Below, one piece after another: positions 26,764 to 35,338 of a stretch of DNA of 64,000 nt (the stretch's first letter is position 1; every line of letters starts with the position of its first letter). Source of the DNA: Bradyrhizobium sp. CCBAU 51627. Its GTDB lineage: Bacteria > Pseudomonadota > Alphaproteobacteria > Rhizobiales > Xanthobacteraceae. The notes below the pieces were generated by a model. It had not been told where the DNA came from and searched no databases. It saw only the letters and a program-made list of their open reading frames with translations. Made by a program: the position numbers and the translations under genes. The stretch spans positions 1 through 64,000 of the forward strand of contig NZ_LBJG01000088.1 in assembly GCF_028128765.1 (NCBI RefSeq). The letters run 5' to 3'.

Positions 26764-28004
26764 CACCGGGCCGCCGCTTCGTCCCCCACCATGGCCGGCT
26801 GCCGGTCCAGCGCCACGGCCGGCGACAGCCAGATCACCAGCGCCTGCGCACCGAAGACCGCGGCGGCGAGATAGAGGCACGCTTCCGCGCTCCAGAGGCC
26901 GCCGACAGTCGCGCCCAACGCCGAGCCGAGCGGGCGGGCACCGTAGCTCATGATGTTGATGGCGGAGACGCGGCCGAGCAGGCGTGGCGGCGTCACCGAC
27001 TGGCGCAGCGTCGTGGTCGAGATCACCCACAAGATCGGACCGACGCCGAGCAGGAAGAAGCTCAAGGCCGCGAGCCAGGGAGAGGGTACCAGCACCGTCA
27101 GCGCCATCACGAGGGCCGCAATGAAGCCGGTGACCGGGCCGAGGCCGACGACCGTGCCGAAGGCAATGCGCTGCATCACGCGCGTGGCGACAAGCGCACC
27201 GATCACCATGCCGACGCCGTACATCGTCAGCACGGTGCCGACGCCGGCGGCGGTCAGACCGAGATGGCGCACGGCATAGGGCACGAACACCGCGATCTGC
27301 AGGAACCAGCCGGTATTGAAGATGAATTGGGTGATGAACACCGGCCGCAGCAGCGGATGGTGGAAGACGAAACCCGCGCCTTCGCGAATGTCCTGGAACG
27401 GATGGCGACGCGGCCCCGGGGTGCGCGCCGGCTCATAGAGGCCAGAGAGCAGCATCACGGCGATCGCCGAGAGCGCGGCGGCAAAGCTGAAGGCCGGGCT
27501 CGCGCCCCACCACCCCACCAGCGCGCCGCCGAGCGCAGGGCCGCTTGCGAAGGCGATGGTGCGGGCAAGCTCGATGCGGGCATTGGCCGCCGGCAGGAGC
27601 TCTGCGCTCACCAACGAAGGCACCAGGGCCGGCGCGGCCACGCTGTAGACGACGGTGCCGCACACGGCCGCAAAGCCGAGCAGCGCGAGCAGCGGCAGAT
27701 TGAGCGCGCCGAATGCGAGCAGAAGGACGATGGCAGCCAGCGCTGCAGCGCGCAGGGCCTCGGCGCCTGCCATCAGCGCGCGGCGCGAGATGCGGTCCGC
27801 AAGCAGGCCGGCGGGGATGGCGAACAGGACGAAGGGCAAGGTGAGGGCGGTCTGGAGCAGGCCGGTCTGGCCCTCGGCCACCCCCAGCGTCAGCACCGCG
27901 ACGATGGGGGCTGCGGCCAACGCAATCTGCTCGGCCGACTGGGCCGCGAGGTTGGACCAGGCGAGGCGGTTGAAGGTCTCAGGGAGATGGGACGGATTTG
28001 ACAT
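26760..28004 (-). CDS. MFS transporter (MFS_3/EntS-like)
   Basis: A 414-residue protein with 12 predicted helices. Motif A is IPAGLLADRISRRALM (about 61-77) and a second Arg-rich loop is EPARTPGPRRHPFQDIREG in the middle, as in the enterobactin-exporter-like MFS_3 group. It would export a small molecule, but the substrate is unknown. It is divergent from mntH, and the shared 167-base spacer holds a Mur-like box, so metal control of this gene is possible. Confidence 0.85.
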   Translation of the reverse strand: MSNPSHLPETFNRLAWSNLAAQSAEQIALAAAPIVAVLTLGVAEGQTGLLQTALTLPFVLFAIPAGLLADRISRRALMAGAEALRAAALAAIVLLLAFGALNLPLLALLGFAAVCGTVVYSVAAPALVPSLVSAELLPAANARIELARTIAFASGPALGGALVGWWGASPAFSFAAALSAIAVMLLSGLYEPARTPGPRRHPFQDIREGAGFVFHHPLLRPVFITQFIFNTGWFLQIAVFVPYAVRHLGLTAAGVGTVLTMYGVGMVIGALVATRVMQRIAFGTVVGLGPVTGFIAALVMALTVLVPSPWLAALSFFLLGVGPILWVISTTTLRQSVTPPRLLGRVSAINIMSYGARPLGSALGATVGGLWSAEACLYLAAAVFGAQALVIWLSPAVALDRQPAMVGDEAAARC

Positions 28005-28126
28005 GGCGCATTTCCTGCAAACTCTTGATGGTGCCAGTATCGGGGCCTTGGGACGGCCAAACCCACCCGCTTCCCGACAGGGCCGGGGACGATGGTGGCA
28101 GCGGGAGCCGATGCGGCTAGATGCAC

Positions 28127-28143
28127 TTGCAAATGAGTTGCAA
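28127..28143 (+). promoter_or_regulatory. Candidate Mur/Fur box upstream of mntH
   Basis: TTGCAA-ATGAG-TTGCAA is a palindromic pair of self-complementary hexamers 29 bases before the mntH ATG. In Bradyrhizobium japonicum, mntH is known to be controlled by manganese through the Fur/Mur protein. The match to that biology makes this a good operator candidate. Confidence 0.6.
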
Positions 28144-28171
28144 TAAAAGTCGAATTCGGTATTCTCGTCAC

Positions 28172-29524
28172 ATGGATGCCCGATCGCCCGAGCTGCCCCC
28201 CGACGCTGCCGGCTGGCGCGCCGACGCCCCGACCACGAAGAGCCTGGCTGAGGTGAATGCCAGCGTCTCCATCCCCACGACGGGGACGTGGTGGCGGCGG
28301 CTGCTGGCCTTCGTCGGCCCGGGTTACATGGTCTCGGTCGGCTACATGGACCCCGGCAATTGGGCGACCGACCTCGCCGGTGGATCGAGGTTCGGCTACA
28401 CGCTGCTCGCGGTCATCCTGCTCTCGAACCTGATGGCGATCCTGCTGCAGTCGCTGGCGGCACGGCTCGGCATCGTCACGGACCGCGACCTCGCACAGGC
28501 CTGCCGCGCCAGCTATTCGCCGGCGGTGAATCTCCTGCTCTGGCTTGCCTGCGAAGCGGCGATCATCGCCTGCGATCTCGCCGAGGTGATCGGCACCGCA
28601 ATCGCGCTGAAACTTCTGTTCGGCATTCCCCTGATCGGCGGCGCGCTGATCGCGGCCCTCGATGCGTTCCTGCTGCTCGTCCTGATGAACCGCGGCTTCC
28701 GCTTCCTCGAAGCATTCGTCATGGCGCTGCTGGCGGTGATTGCGGTCTGCTTCGCGGTCCAGATCGTCGCTGCCGCGCCGCCTGTCGCGGACGTGCTGCG
28801 CGGCTTTGCGCCGAAGAGCGAGATCTTCACCAACCCAGAGATGCTCTACATCGCGATCGGCATCATCGGCGCGACCGTGATGCCGCATAATCTCTACCTG
28901 CATTCTTCCATCGTGCAGACGCGCGCCTATGCGCGCAACGACGAGGGCCGGCGCGACGCCATCAAATGGGCGACGACGGATTCCACCATTGCGCTGATGC
29001 TGGCGTTGTTCATCAACGCCGCGATCCTGGTGGTGGCGGCCGCGACCTTCCACACCAGCGGTCATTCCGACGTTGCCGAGATCGGCCAGGCCTTTGAGCT
29101 GCTCTCGCCGCTGCTCGGTCTCGGCATCGCCTCGACGCTGTTCGCGGTGGCGCTGCTGGCCTCGGGCCTGAATTCAATCGTCACCGCGACGCTCGCCGGC
29201 CAGATCGTGATGGAAGGCTTTCTCGACCTGCGCCTGCCGAGCTGGGCGCGGCGCCTCGTCACGCGCGGCATCGCCATCGTTCCGGTGATCGTCGTCACCG
29301 CGATCTACGGCGAGCGTGGCACGGGAGATCTCTTGGTGTTCAGTCAGGTCGTGCTGTCGATGCAGCTGCCCTTCGCGGTGATCCCGCTGGTCCGCTTCGT
29401 CTCCGACCGCCGCAAGATGGGGCGGTTCGCGATCGCGCCCTATGTCGCCGCGATCGCGTGGATCGTCGCGGGCGTGATTGTGGTTTTGAACGTGAAGCTG
29501 CTGGTGGATGCGCTGTTCGGGTGA
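28172..29524 (+). CDS. mntH: Nramp-family Mn2+/divalent metal transporter
   Basis: A 450-residue polytopic transporter for proton-coupled Mn2+ uptake, perhaps also Fe2+. TM1 holds the metal-binding motif in SVGYMDPGNWATDLAGGSRFGY (DPGN). TM6 holds ATVMPHNLYLHSSIVQTR (MPH), both hallmarks of Nramp. The start at 28172 is preferred over an upstream in-frame ATG at 28121, which lies before the operator-like palindrome. Control by Mur is inferred from the box at 28127-28143. Confidence 0.95.
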   Translation: MDARSPELPPDAAGWRADAPTTKSLAEVNASVSIPTTGTWWRRLLAFVGPGYMVSVGYMDPGNWATDLAGGSRFGYTLLAVILLSNLMAILLQSLAARLGIVTDRDLAQACRASYSPAVNLLLWLACEAAIIACDLAEVIGTAIALKLLFGIPLIGGALIAALDAFLLLVLMNRGFRFLEAFVMALLAVIAVCFAVQIVAAAPPVADVLRGFAPKSEIFTNPEMLYIAIGIIGATVMPHNLYLHSSIVQTRAYARNDEGRRDAIKWATTDSTIALMLALFINAAILVVAAATFHTSGHSDVAEIGQAFELLSPLLGLGIASTLFAVALLASGLNSIVTATLAGQIVMEGFLDLRLPSWARRLVTRGIAIVPVIVVTAIYGERGTGDLLVFSQVVLSMQLPFAVIPLVRFVSDRRKMGRFAIAPYVAAIAWIVAGVIVVLNVKLLVDALFG

Positions 29525-29529
29525 CCGCG

Positions 29530-30306
29530 CTAATCCTGCGGCTCGGACGCCGCATCGCCCTGCGCGTCGATGCGCAGCCAGCCTGAGGGCGCGAGGCGCT
29601 GCTGCGGCAGGAAGCGGGCCTTGTAGTCCATCTTCTTGGAGCCCTCGATCCAGTAACCGAGATAGACGTAAGGCAAGCCTTGCCGCCGCGCACGGGCGAT
29701 GTGGTCCAGGATCATGAAGGTGCCCATCGAGCGGCTGACCTGGTTCGGATCGAAGAACGAATAGACCATGGACAGGCCGTCGCTGAGCACGTCGGTGAGC
29801 GCGACCGCGATCAGCTCTTCGCCGCGGCCGGTGAGGCCGCTGTCGGGACCGCGTTTGCGGTACTCGATGATGCGGGTCTCGACATGGCTGTCCTCGACCA
29901 TCATGGCGTAGTCGAGCACCGTCATGTCGGCCATTCCGCCATGGCGGTGTCGGGCGTCGAGATAGGCGCGGAATATTGAATATTGCTCGGAGGTCGGCAC
30001 CGCGCTGCGCTGCTCGCCGATGATGTCGGCGTTGCGCGCCATCACCTTGCGGAAATTGCGGGACGGGCGGAACTCGTTGGCAATGACGCGGACCGAAACA
30101 CAGGCGCGGCACTGGTCGCAGGCCGGCCGATAGGCGATGGACTGGCTACGGCGGAACCCGCCATGGGTCAGGAGGTCGTTGAGATCACCGGCGCGGTCAC
30201 CCACGAGGTGCGTAAACACCTTGCGCTCATGCCGTCCCGGCAGATACGGGCAGGGAGAGGGCGCCGTGAGGTAAAACTGTGGGGTGTCGCGCGAGTGCTG
30301 GGTCAA
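29530..30306 (-). CDS. bpt: Aspartate/glutamate leucyltransferase (N-end rule)
   Basis: A 258-residue aminoacyl-tRNA-protein transferase that would add Leu to N-terminal Asp or Glu, marking proteins for ClpS/ClpAP. The N-terminal Cys cluster is visible (CPYLPGRHERKVF and ACDQCRACVSVRV), with FRRSQSIAYRP and the C-terminal acetyltransferase-like fold (GLSMVYSFFDPNQVSRSMGTFMILDHI, YVYLGYWIEGSKKMDYKARF). This matches the Bpt family rather than eukaryotic ATE1. It converges tail to tail with mntH, six bases apart. Confidence 0.94.
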   Translation of the reverse strand: MTQHSRDTPQFYLTAPSPCPYLPGRHERKVFTHLVGDRAGDLNDLLTHGGFRRSQSIAYRPACDQCRACVSVRVIANEFRPSRNFRKVMARNADIIGEQRSAVPTSEQYSIFRAYLDARHRHGGMADMTVLDYAMMVEDSHVETRIIEYRKRGPDSGLTGRGEELIAVALTDVLSDGLSMVYSFFDPNQVSRSMGTFMILDHIARARRQGLPYVYLGYWIEGSKKMDYKARFLPQQRLAPSGWLRIDAQGDAASEPQD

Positions 30307-30425
30307 GGGACGTCGTGGGCCTCCGAACTAGATCTCAGCATCGCGCTACGGAAGCCCTTGGTCAATCGGTCTGCTCGGCAGGTTTGATCAGTCAGCTTAG
30401 TCGATCCTGGTTGATAGGTCCTTGA

Positions 30426-30965
30426 TCACCAGGTCCTGGCGGTCTGGGCCACGGGCGCCCGGACGGAATTGTTGACGACGACCGTTCCCAGCACGAAATC
30501 GTGCAGCAGACGGCGGCGTCCGTTGAACAGGCCGACCAGCACCACGAAGGGCGACAGGAACGAGACTGTCACCCAGAACAGCACGGCATGAGTGGCGCCG
30601 AGGACAAAGTAACCGGGCGCGCCGTACCAGGTACGCAGCTCCAGATCCATGATCCGCATCCCGATCGTCGCCGAGGAGGGACCGCCGATGCAGGCGCCGT
30701 AATAGACGATGGCCCAGACCACGGAGGCCGGCCAGGCCAGCCAGAACAGTGCCCAGCCGATGCCGAGCGTCACCACACCGAACAGGGCGATGAAGATGTA
30801 GCCGAGGATGACGGGGACGGAGATCACGACCATGTCGATCAGGAATGCAAACACCCGCCGCGTTGCGACACCGCGGAACAGTTCCGGATGCAGATAGGGA
30901 TCATAGGCGTGCGGCTGCGCGGCACCGTCATTGCGCCAGGCATTGCCCGAATCCGAATACGACAT
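30426..30965 (-). CDS. RDD-family membrane protein
   Basis: A 179-residue protein with an N-terminal polar part (MSYSDSGNAWRNDGAAQPHAYDPYLHPELF) followed by an RDD domain: GVATRRVFAFLIDMVVISVPVI (Arg and Asp in the first helix), a central membrane pair and ATIGMRIMDLELRTWYG. RDD proteins are small multi-pass membrane proteins, some of which are Na+/H+ exchangers; function here is unknown. It is transcribed alone and divergent from the GFA-like gene. Confidence 0.85.
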   Translation of the reverse strand: MSYSDSGNAWRNDGAAQPHAYDPYLHPELFRGVATRRVFAFLIDMVVISVPVILGYIFIALFGVVTLGIGWALFWLAWPASVVWAIVYYGACIGGPSSATIGMRIMDLELRTWYGAPGYFVLGATHAVLFWVTVSFLSPFVVLVGLFNGRRRLLHDFVLGTVVVNNSVRAPVAQTARTW

Positions 30966-31144
30966 GTCCGTTCTCCCAGCGAAAACTCCGCAAGGCAGGA
31001 CATGGGAACAGGCTCTTCCCCTGCCAAGGGCGCAGCCAGCTTAACAAGCCGAAATATTCCGGCGATTCGGGGGCGGGGGAGCGCTTGCGCGGTCCGTGAT
31101 TTGCATCATGCCGCGACGGGTTGAGCCCGCACAGGGACATTTCG

Positions 31145-31786
31145 ATGGCTCGTCAGGTCGAACTACGTTGCCGGTGCGGCGAGGTCCGTGCCGTGGTCAC
31201 GAGCGTGTCGCCGCGGACGGTCAATCGCGTGGTCTGCTACTGCGACGACTGCCAGGCCTTCGCACATCAGCTCGGCGGCGCCGATCTGCTGAATGCGAAC
31301 GGCGGCAGCGACATTGTCCAGGTCGCGCCATCGACGCTGACGTTCGTGCAGGGACAGAGCCGGATCGTGGGGGTGCGACTGAGCCCGAAGGGTCTCTATC
31401 GGTGGTATGCAAACTGCTGCAACACGCCTGTTGGCAACACGCTTTCCCCGAGCGTTCCCTTCGTGGGGATCCTCGCGCAGGCGTTCGAGGGCGGCGCGCC
31501 GGCGGTCGACGAGATCGCCGGACGGCCGATCGGCGCGATTCTCGGCAAGTACGCCGTTGGCGAGCCACCAGCGGGCTCAACGGGCCTTAATCTGTCCCTC
31601 GTGCTGCGCGCCGTAGGCAAGGTGCTTGTCTGGAAGGTGCGGGGCAAGGCATGGCCGCATCCGTTCTTCAAGCGGCAGACGCGCGAGCCGATCTATCCAA
31701 TCACCGTGCTATCGCGCGAGCAACGCGATGCGTTACGCCCCTTATGTGGACCTCAGTCGAACGCGCAAGCAACGGGGCGAGTCTAG
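31145..31786 (+). CDS. GFA/CENP-V-like zinc protein (DUF6151-like)
   Basis: About 213 residues from the ATG at 31145. Cysteines fall in CRCGEVRAVV, VVCYCDDCQAFAHQL and WYANCCNTPVGN, the pattern of the glutathione-dependent formaldehyde-activating (GFA)/CENP-V fold that binds structural zinc. The C-terminal half (NLSLVLRAVGKVLVWKVRGKAWPHPFF) is typical of the longer DUF6151-like branch. No enzyme activity is established for it. A REP-like element follows immediately. Confidence 0.75.
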   Translation: MARQVELRCRCGEVRAVVTSVSPRTVNRVVCYCDDCQAFAHQLGGADLLNANGGSDIVQVAPSTLTFVQGQSRIVGVRLSPKGLYRWYANCCNTPVGNTLSPSVPFVGILAQAFEGGAPAVDEIAGRPIGAILGKYAVGEPPAGSTGLNLSLVLRAVGKVLVWKVRGKAWPHPFFKRQTREPIYPITVLSREQRDALRPLCGPQSNAQATGRV

Positions 31787-31948
31787 CAGCGGTCGGCGAC
31801 TCTGCGCTCGTGTCCCGGACAAGCGCCGCAAAGCAGCGCGCACAGCCGGGACCAGAAGGCACTAGCGAGATCGCGGTGAGATGGGCCCCGGATCTGCAAC
31901 GCATCACGTCGCAAGTGCGCCGTGCCGCATTGCGTCCGGGGCACGAGC
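31787..31948. repeat. Dispersed palindromic repeat (CCCGGACGCG family, diverged)
   Basis: TCGTGTCCCGGACAAGCGC at the left and GCATTGCGTCCGGGGCACGAG at the right are complementary. The inner parts (CACAGCCGGGACC and GGGCCCCGGATCTGCAACG) resemble the copies at 20782 and 44690. It fills the convergent space between the GFA-like gene and hemB. Confidence 0.65.
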
Positions 31949-33010
31949 TTACCCTTGGGCCCGCAGCTTCTCCGCCGCCTTCGGCGCAAAATAGCTGAGC
32001 ACGCCGTCGGCGCCGGCGCGCTTGAAGGCGAGCAGGCTTTCCATCATCGCGCGGTCGCCGTCGAGCCAGCCGTTGCCCGCGGCGGCTGCGATCATCGCGT
32101 ATTCGCCGGAGACCTGGTAGGCGAAGGTCGGCATCGCGAACGTGTCCTTCACGCGGCGGACCACGTCGAGATAGGGCATGCCGGGCTTGACCATCACCAT
32201 GTCGGCGCCCTCCGCGATGTCGAGTTCGACCTCGCGCAGCGCCTCGTCGGTGTTGGCGCTGTCCATCTGGTAGGTGCGCTTGTCGCCGGTGAGCGTCTTG
32301 GCCGAGCCGATGGCATCACGGAACGGGCCGTAGAAGGCCGAGGCGTATTTCGCGGCGTAGGCCATGATCTGAACGTCGAGCAGGCCGGTGCGGTCCAGCG
32401 CCTCGCGGATCGCGGCGACGCGGCCGTCCATCATGTCGGAGGGCGCGATGATGTCGCAGCCGGCTTCGGCCTGCACCAGCGCCTGGCGCACCAGCACGGC
32501 GACCGTCTCGTCGTTCAAGATCTTGCCGTCGGAGATCAGGCCGTCATGGCCGTGGCTGGTGAAAGGATCGAGCGCGACGTCGCAGAGGAGGCCGATGTCG
32601 GGAAACTCCTTCTTGATTGCGCGCACCGCCCGGCAGACCAGATTGTTCGGGTTGGTCGCTTCCGAACCTTCCTCGTCGCGCAAGGACGGATCGGTGTAGG
32701 GAAACAGCGCGATGCAGGGGATGGTGAGTTTCATGGCGCGCTCGGCCTCGCGCACTGCCTGGTCGACGCTGAGGCGCTCGACGCCGGGCATCGAGGCAAC
32801 CGGCTCGCGCTTGTTGTCGCCGTCGATCAGGAACAGCGGCCAGATCAGATCGTCAGTGGTGAGCACGTTCTCGCGCACCATGCGCCTGGCCCATTCGGCC
32901 TTGCGGTTGCGGCGCGGGCGAACGGTCAGATCGAGGGCATGGGGCACCGCTGCACCCGTCCCGCGCGCGACCTCGCGCAATTCGATCGGACGTCCGTATT
33001 TGATCGCCAT
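31949..33010 (-). CDS. hemB: Delta-aminolevulinic acid dehydratase (porphobilinogen synthase)
   Basis: A 353-residue enzyme that would join two ALA molecules to porphobilinogen in haem synthesis. The ATG at 33010 (MAIKYGRPIELREV) gives the normal length. Active-site lysines lie in MAYAAKYASAFYGPFR and MVKPGMPYLD. The metal loop reads CDVALDPFTSHGHDG, with Asp/Ala in place of the Cys residues of zinc enzymes. This is the Mg-type site reported for the Bradyrhizobium japonicum enzyme. A candidate Irr (ICE-like) box lies 15-29 bases upstream of the start. Confidence 0.96.
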   Translation of the reverse strand: MAIKYGRPIELREVARGTGAAVPHALDLTVRPRRNRKAEWARRMVRENVLTTDDLIWPLFLIDGDNKREPVASMPGVERLSVDQAVREAERAMKLTIPCIALFPYTDPSLRDEEGSEATNPNNLVCRAVRAIKKEFPDIGLLCDVALDPFTSHGHDGLISDGKILNDETVAVLVRQALVQAEAGCDIIAPSDMMDGRVAAIREALDRTGLLDVQIMAYAAKYASAFYGPFRDAIGSAKTLTGDKRTYQMDSANTDEALREVELDIAEGADMVMVKPGMPYLDVVRRVKDTFAMPTFAYQVSGEYAMIAAAAGNGWLDGDRAMMESLLAFKRAGADGVLSYFAPKAAEKLRAQG

Positions 33011-33024
33011 GACTCTTCTCCCGG

Positions 33025-33039
33025 CTGGAATTATTCTTA
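33025..33039 (-). promoter_or_regulatory. Candidate Irr/ICE-like box upstream of hemB
   Basis: CTGGAA-TTA-TTCTTA resembles the iron-control element consensus TTAGAA-N3-TTCTAA at 9 of 12 half-site positions by my count. It lies 15-29 bases upstream of the hemB ATG. Iron control of hemB through Irr is known in Bradyrhizobium japonicum, which supports but does not prove the call. Confidence 0.45.
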
Positions 33040-33134
33040 TACCAGCTCGCATGGTTCCCGTCACCGCGGCTTGACCTCCCGCAAGGTGATGGCAGCCGAT
33101 TGATTTTGCGAGGCGAAACAGCCAGAAGGGGGCC

Positions 33135-33638
33135 ATGTCCGAGATCTCCACCCGCGATGCGGCCCGCGACAGCGCCAATACCAGGGACGCCATCAGAGAC
33201 AATGCGCGAGACAGCGCGATGTCGGTGGCGGCAATCTCGTCGGAGCGGGCCGCGTCCGACGACAGCGTCTGGACCCGCCGGCTGGTGCTGTTCCTGCGGG
33301 TGATGGCGCTGCTGTCTATTCTCAAGGGCCTCTATCACTGGGCGCAGGTCACCGGCTTCGTCGGCGGCGAGGACGAGGCGTTCGAGAACCAGTCGATGGC
33401 CTGGCAGGCCTCGACCATCTACTTCGCGGTCATCGAGCTCGTCGCTGCGGTCGGTCTCTGGCTTGCCACGCCCTGGGGCGCGGTGGTGTGGCTCACCACC
33501 GTGGTCTCGATGGCGGTGATCGAATTGATGTTCCCGGGCATCTACGGCGGCAGTCTGGTCGTCGTGGGCGTCGAGGCCTTCATGCTCGCCGCTTACCTGG
33601 CGCTCGCCTGGATGGCCGCGCGCGAACGGCCGCCGTAG
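33135..33638 (+). CDS. Membrane protein of unknown function (DUF6163-like)
   Basis: A 167-residue protein with an Arg/Asp-rich N-terminus (RDAARDSANTRDAIRDNARDSA, a short repeat of RD-A/N units) and four hydrophobic segments from about residue 50 onward: RLVLFLRVMALLSILKGLYHWAQ, STIYFAVIELVAAVGLWLA, VVWLTTVVSMAVIELMF and EAFMLAAYLALAW. It looks like the small DUF6163 family found beside hemB or ldtR in rhizobia. It is divergent from hemB, 124 bases apart. Confidence 0.75.
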   Translation: MSEISTRDAARDSANTRDAIRDNARDSAMSVAAISSERAASDDSVWTRRLVLFLRVMALLSILKGLYHWAQVTGFVGGEDEAFENQSMAWQASTIYFAVIELVAAVGLWLATPWGAVVWLTTVVSMAVIELMFPGIYGGSLVVVGVEAFMLAAYLALAWMAARERPP

Positions 33639-33639
33639 C

Positions 33640-33740
33640 GCGCGCTTCTTGCAGGACGGGTAGAGCGCAGCGAAACCCATCGATAACATCCAAGGTCAGA
33701 CATGGTGGTTTCGCAAGGGCTCAACCCATCCTGCGGTCTG
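33640..33740. repeat. Palindromic repeat (GGGTAGAGCGCAGCGAAACCC family)
   Basis: GCAGGACGGGTAGAGCGCAGCGAAACCCATC is followed about 35 bases later by GTGGTTTCGCAAGGGCTCAACCCATCCTGC, roughly its complement. This is another familiar interspersed palindrome of Bradyrhizobium genomes. The remaining 385 bases up to ldtR (33741-34125) hold no gene and presumably the ldtR promoter. Confidence 0.6.
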
Positions 33741-34125
33741 TTCAGATCCGGGACGTGAGGGCGAACTTCGCGACGTCGCGGTGACTTGGTTGACCGCTGG
33801 TTGCCTCAAATTCGAGGTAAGTTTTCGTTGACCTGGCGATTTCGGCCACAGCTCTTACGCGTGCGTTTCGAAACGGGGCGGGGCTGTTCTGGAATGTGAC
33901 AGCAGGGGCGGACGGAGGGTGAACAAGACCTTGCGACGGTCAACAGACGGTTGCGAAAAGTGCTTCTGGCACAGGCTTAATCCGCAATTCACTGTCTTAA
34001 ATTCATGATCTCTTTATTCTCTTATTTAAGCCGATCTTCAAACGCCCCCCTTAAGTTGCGCCTATCAGACGGGACACAAGTTTCGTCGAATAAGTGTCGA
34101 TAAAAACGACAACAGGGGAAGTGTC

Positions 34126-34644
34126 ATGATGAAAGCCGTCGCAACTGCGGCAGATACCGCAGAGCGCGTTTCGGGCCCGCAGGGTTCGGTGCAGTCGCTC
34201 TATCTGGAAGCATTGACTCTGGTGGAGCGGCTGCATCGCCGGCTCCTCGACGTGATCAAGGACGAGTTCGATCGTCGTGGCCGCGCCGACATCAATTCCG
34301 TGCAGGCACTCCTGCTCTATAACATCGGCGACAAGGAGCTGACCGCGGGCGAGCTGCGCACGCGCGGTTACTATCTCGGCTCCAACGTCTCCTACAATCT
34401 GAAGAAGCTCGTCGAGCTCGGCTTCCTCGATCATCAGCGTTCGCGCGTTGACCGCCGCTCGGTGCGCATCCGCCTGACGCCGCAGGGCCAGGAAGTCCGC
34501 CGCATCGTCGACGCGCTCTACCAGAAGCACGTCAAGACGGTGGAGCAGGTCGGCGGCATCTCCGGCGAGGAGTTCTCGACCCTCAACAAGTCGCTGCACC
34601 GCCTCGAGCGGTTCTGGACCGACCAGATCCTGTACCGCCTCTGA
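34126..34644 (+). CDS. ldtR: MarR-family regulator LdtR
   Basis: A 172-residue winged-helix regulator. The sequence LYLEALTLVERLHRRLLDVIKDEFDRRG, AGELRTRGYYLGSNVSYNLKKLVELGFLDHQRSRVDRRSVRIRLT (recognition helix and wing) and LERFWTDQILYRL is characteristic of the LdtR group. In Liberibacter and relatives this group controls an L,D-transpeptidase and osmotic tolerance. No ldtP gene is next to it here. The start is the ATG at 34126 after CAGGGGAAG. Confidence 0.88.
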   Translation: MMKAVATAADTAERVSGPQGSVQSLYLEALTLVERLHRRLLDVIKDEFDRRGRADINSVQALLLYNIGDKELTAGELRTRGYYLGSNVSYNLKKLVELGFLDHQRSRVDRRSVRIRLTPQGQEVRRIVDALYQKHVKTVEQVGGISGEEFSTLNKSLHRLERFWTDQILYRL

Positions 34645-34842
34645 GTTTAGAGGGATCAAGGCCAAGCCGGCCCGCAACAAGACCGGCAAGCCTCCCTGAT
34701 GTGCCTGACTTCCCCAAGCGCGCCGGCCCGGCTTTGCCCGGACCGGTGCGTTTTGATGTCCTTTCGCGCTTGCAAAAAAATCCGCCCGATAGGTGGAACC
34801 GGTCCCTCGCGTCGCAGTTGTCTTTCTGGATCGGAGGATGCG

Positions 34843-35079
34843 ATGCTGGTCGAACGCGGGTTGCAGGCAATGAACGTCGAACTCGTGAGCGATGCCTATG
34901 CCATCGCCGCGAATTACCTGCGCCGCTCCGGTGCGATCCCCGATACGCTCGCTACCAACGAACGCCTGCTCGAGATCATCATCAAGCTGCTCCAGCACGG
35001 TGAATTCAACAAGATCAGGCTCGCCAACAAGGCGATTGCTCGCTTTGAAGCGTCGCCCGAGGCCAGAGCGGTTGCCTGA
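34843..35079 (+). CDS. Small protein of unknown function
   Basis: A 78-residue, mostly helical protein (MLVERGLQAMNVELVSDAY...LATNERLLEIIIKLLQHGEFNKIRLANKAIARFE). An upstream in-frame extension exists, but the ATG at 34843 is preceded by GGAGG with a five-base gap. It is followed 37 bases later by another small gene on the same strand. Composition looks native and protein-like. I do not recognise the family. Confidence 0.65.
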   Translation: MLVERGLQAMNVELVSDAYAIAANYLRRSGAIPDTLATNERLLEIIIKLLQHGEFNKIRLANKAIARFEASPEARAVA

Positions 35080-35116
35080 TCAAGACTCCAAAAATTCAAG
35101 AGAGCCAGAGGGTGCC

Positions 35117-35338
35117 ATGGAAGCTGCCATCGACCGCATCATGAAGACCTATGACCTGCTCGCCAATCGCACGGCGGCAGCGAGCGAGGAGGCGCGGGAA
35201 AAGGTGACGCAGTACATCCACACCCTGATGGAAGCAGGCGAGAAGGACACGCACAGGTTGACGGTTTGCGGCCTGACTTATCTGCGCCAGCTCGACGGCA
35301 GCATTGACCCGGTGAAGGCGGGGTATACCGGGCTGTAG
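35117..35338 (+). CDS. Small protein of unknown function
   Basis: A 73-residue protein (MEAAIDRIMKTYDLLANRTAAASEEAREKVTQYIHTLMEAGEKDTHRLTVCGLTYLRQLDG...). A long charged helix is followed by a short C-terminal piece. The ATG at 35117 follows AGAGGGTGCC. Together with the preceding small gene it may form a two-gene unit downstream of ldtR. No function is known to me. Confidence 0.65.
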   Translation: MEAAIDRIMKTYDLLANRTAAASEEAREKVTQYIHTLMEAGEKDTHRLTVCGLTYLRQLDGSIDPVKAGYTGL

